Assembly: GCA_021784845.1 (NCBI GenBank)
Contig: JAJYHH010000061.1
Location: 1 to 34,054 of the forward strand
Direction of reading: 5' to 3'
Length of the DNA stretch: 34,054 bases
Origin: Pseudomonadota bacterium
GTDB taxonomy: Bacteria > Pseudomonadota > Gammaproteobacteria > Acidiferrobacterales > Acidiferrobacteraceae
Position numbers and translations under genes: made by a program
Part shown: positions 31,807-34,054 of the stretch, one piece after another
Numbering within the stretch: the stretch's first letter is position 1
How the letters are laid out: the number at the start of each line of letters is the position of its first letter
Notes under the pieces: generated by a model
Told to the model about the DNA's origin: nothing
The model's database searches: none
The model's input: the letters and a program-made list of their open reading frames with translations, nothing else

Positions 31807-32849
31807 GCGAACTGCTCGGGGTGTGGGGCAGCCTGCCTCATTGGTCGCAGGTAGCCCTCTGGGATCTCATCAAGATCGTGGGGATCGTTTTGCCGCTCAT
31901 GCTGGCCGTGGCGTATCTCACGCTCGCCGAGCGCAAGGTGATCGGCTACATGCAGGTGCGCATCGGGCCCAATCGCGTCGGTCCGCGCGGGCTTTTGCAG
32001 CCGATTGCCGATGGACTCAAGCTGCTGCTAAAAGAGATCATCATTCCCACCGGTGCCAACAAGGCGCTGTTCATTCTGGCCCCCGTCCTCGCCATCATGC
32101 CGGCGCTGGTGGCCTGGGCCGTCATACCCTTCTCCGGCACGCTCGTGCTGGCCAACGTCAACGCCGGGCTGCTGTTTGTGATGGCGGTCTCGTCGATGGG
32201 TGTCTACGGTGTGGTGGTGGCCGGCTGGGCGTCCAATTCCAAATATGCGTTTCTGGGGTCGCTGCGCTCCGCAGCCCAGATCGTGGCCTACGAGGTGGCC
32301 ATGGGCTTTGCGCTCGTGGGTGTGCTCATGTCGGCCGGGACATTGAATCTGCGCGAGATCGCACTGGTTCAGGCGGGGGGGTTCTGGCACTGGCTGTTTC
32401 TGCCACTTTTTCCTTTGTTTCTCGTCTATTTCATAGCGGGCGTGGCGGAAACAAACCGCCTGCCCTTCGACGTGGCCGAAGGCGAATCCGAGATCGTGGC
32501 CGGCTTCCACGTCGAATACTCGGGTATGAGCTTTGCGTTGTTCTTTCTTGCCGAGTACGCCAACATGATGCTGCTGTCGGCGTTGACGGTCACGATGTTC
32601 CTTGGTGGCTGGTTGCCGCCCTTTGATGTGGCGCCCTTTACATGGGTGCCACCACTGGCGTGGTTTCTGCTCAAGGTGGGGGCAGTTGTCTTTCTTTATC
32701 TGTGGCTGCGCGCGACCTTTCCGCGCTATCGCTACGATCAGATCATGCGGCTTGGCTGGAAGGTGCTGATTCCGGTCACGCTTTTGTGGATCGTGGTCAT
32801 GGGCGTTGTGATCTTCTTCACTCCCTGGGCTTTTGTGTTTTACCGCTAG
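31803..32849 (+). CDS. nuoH: NADH-quinone oxidoreductase subunit H
   Basis: [76 protein letters not shown]. Confidence 0.98.
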   Translation: MSELLGVWGSLPHWSQVALWDLIKIVGIVLPLMLAVAYLTLAERKVIGYMQVRIGPNRVGPRGLLQPIADGLKLLLKEIIIPTGANKALFILAPVLAIMPALVAWAVIPFSGTLVLANVNAGLLFVMAVSSMGVYGVVVAGWASNSKYAFLGSLRSAAQIVAYEVAMGFALVGVLMSAGTLNLREIALVQAGGFWHWLFLPLFPLFLVYFIAGVAETNRLPFDVAEGESEIVAGFHVEYSGMSFALFFLAEYANMMLLSALTVTMFLGGWLPPFDVAPFTWVPPLAWFLLKVGAVVFLYLWLRATFPRYRYDQIMRLGWKVLIPVTLLWIVVMGVVIFFTPWAFVFYR

Positions 32850-32861
32850 CGGGGCGATTCC

Positions 32862-33350
32862 ATGAAGGCTCTTCGAAGGTACCTGAATACATTTTTGCTG
32901 ACCGAGCTCCTGCGTGGCATGGCGCTGACGGGGCGCCACCTGTTTGCCCGCAAGATCACCGTGCAGTACCCTGAAGAACGCACGCCCCAGTCGCCGCGTT
33001 TCCGCGGCCTGCATGCGCTGCGCCGCTATCCGAACGGGGAAGAGCGCTGCATTGCCTGCAAGTTGTGCGAGGCGGTGTGCCCGGCGCTTGCGATCACCAT
33101 CGAGTCCGAGGCGCGGGCAGATGGCACGCGGCGCACGACGCGTTACGACATCGATCTCACGAAGTGCATATTCTGTGGTTTCTGCGAGGAGTCCTGTCCG
33201 GTTGATTCCATCGTCGAGACGCGCATGATCGACTATCATGGCGAGCAGCGCGGCGATCTTCTCTATACCAAGCAGATGCTGCTTGCGCATGGCGACAAGT
33301 ACGAGAAAGAGATAGCCGCTGACCGGGCTGCGGACGCCCCTTATCGCTGA
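32862..33350 (+). CDS. nuoI: NADH-quinone oxidoreductase subunit I
   Basis: Two 4Fe-4S motifs: [21 protein letters not shown] and [21 protein letters not shown]. Confidence 0.98.
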   Translation: MKALRRYLNTFLLTELLRGMALTGRHLFARKITVQYPEERTPQSPRFRGLHALRRYPNGEERCIACKLCEAVCPALAITIESEARADGTRRTTRYDIDLTKCIFCGFCEESCPVDSIVETRMIDYHGEQRGDLLYTKQMLLAHGDKYEKEIAADRAADAPYR

Positions 33351-33363
33351 AGGCAGGACCTGC

Positions 33364-33987
33364 ATGAGTTTCCAAGTCGCCATGTTCTATCTGTTTGCGG
33401 CCTTGCTGCTGGGCTCGGCCGCCATGGTCGTCACCATTCGCAATCCGGTCAAGGCGGTCCTGTTCCTGGTGCTGGCATTTGTGAGCGCGGCCAGTCTCTG
33501 GATCCTGCTCGAGGCGGAGTTTCTGGCCATTGTGCTGGTGCTGGTTTATGTCGGCGCCGTGATGGTGCTCTTTTTGTTCGTTGTGATGATGATCGATGTC
33601 AATCTGGTGACTCTGAAAGAGGGTTTCGTCCGTTATCTGCCGCTTGGGGGGGTGGTCGCGCTGCTCATGGTGATCGAGATGGGCCTTGCGGTCGGACCCG
33701 GACGCTTCGGACTTGCCCGCGTGCCGGCGCCACCGGCCTTCGGGCCACACTACGACAACACGCGCATGCTGGGCAAACTGCTCTATACCGTTTATGTCTA
33801 TCCGTTTGAGCTTGCGGCGGTGATTCTGCTGGTGGCCATCGTTGCGGCCATTGCGCTCACCATGCGCCGTCGGCCGGATACGAAGTACCAGGATGCAGCC
33901 TGGCAGGTGAGTGTCACGGCAAGGCAGCGTCTGCGCATGATCAAGATGCCCGCGGAACCGAAGAGACCTTCGGAACCGAAGGCGTAG
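33364..33987 (+). CDS. nuoJ: NADH-quinone oxidoreductase subunit J
   Basis: NPVKAVLFLVLAFVSAASLWILLEAEFLAIVLVLVYVGAVMVLFLFVVMMIDV. Confidence 0.97.
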   Translation: MSFQVAMFYLFAALLLGSAAMVVTIRNPVKAVLFLVLAFVSAASLWILLEAEFLAIVLVLVYVGAVMVLFLFVVMMIDVNLVTLKEGFVRYLPLGGVVALLMVIEMGLAVGPGRFGLARVPAPPAFGPHYDNTRMLGKLLYTVYVYPFELAAVILLVAIVAAIALTMRRRPDTKYQDAAWQVSVTARQRLRMIKMPAEPKRPSEPKA

Positions 33988-34013
33988 AACGAAGCACAAG
34001 AAGGGGGGAAGTT

Positions 34014-34054
34014 GTGGTATCGCTTTCGGACTACCTGATTCTCGGCGCCATCCT
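34014..34054 (+). CDS. nuoK: NADH-quinone oxidoreductase subunit K, 5' end only (truncated by window)
   Basis: SD aaggggggaa then GTG GTA TCG CTT TCG GAC TAC CTG ATT CTC GGC GCC ATC = MVSLSDYLILGAI, typical NuoK N-terminus; follows nuoJ. Confidence 0.9.
   Translation, partial: MVSLSDYLILGAI

Noticed and set aside
32028-33383. 451-aa minus-strand ORF opposite nuoH/nuoI
   Set aside because: Antisense to two conserved nuo genes; His/Gln/Arg-rich shadow frame.
1-34054. Search for mobile elements, CRISPR arrays, defence or toxin-antitoxin modules
   Set aside because: No transposase, integrase, repeat-spacer array or recognisable defence gene seen. RatA is a housekeeping START-family protein here, next to rnfH, and not evidence of a toxin-antitoxin pair.

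Overview
This is a gene-dense, GC-rich bacterial chromosome segment, almost certainly proteobacterial and probably gammaproteobacterial from gene content and order. It carries housekeeping genes with very short intergenic gaps. In order: the 5' part of a tmRNA (ssrA, minus strand, cut by the left edge); smpB (-); a divergent neurotransmitter:sodium-symporter-like transporter (+); ratA (+); rnfH (+); bamE (-); fur (+); an N-acetylglutamate-synthase-like GNAT (-); recN (-); nadK (-); hrcA-grpE-dnaK-dnaJ (+); a Tat-signal-bearing DsrE-family protein (+); dapB; carA; carB; greA; a DUF4149-like membrane protein; rlmE; ftsH; folP; glmM; tpiA; secG; tRNA-Leu(GAG); nuoABCDEFGHIJ; and the start of nuoK, cut by the right edge. 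Three elements are absent from the ORF track: tmRNA, tRNA-Leu and nuoK. Readable regulatory signals include a CIRCE operator before hrcA, two near-consensus sigma-32 promoters (before grpE and dnaK), a hairpin plus T-rich tract between dnaK and dnaJ, an intrinsic-terminator-like hairpin in the carA leader, and candidate promoters for tmRNA, tpiA and nuo. I found no mobile element, CRISPR array, toxin/antitoxin or defence module, and nothing I can defend as an entirely new system. The best leads are the carA leader (possible attenuator with Arg-rich codons), the NSS-like transporter with apparently lost sodium ligands, the exported DsrE-family protein, the dual HrcA/sigma-32 wiring, and the inverted repeat embedded in the nuo promoter.
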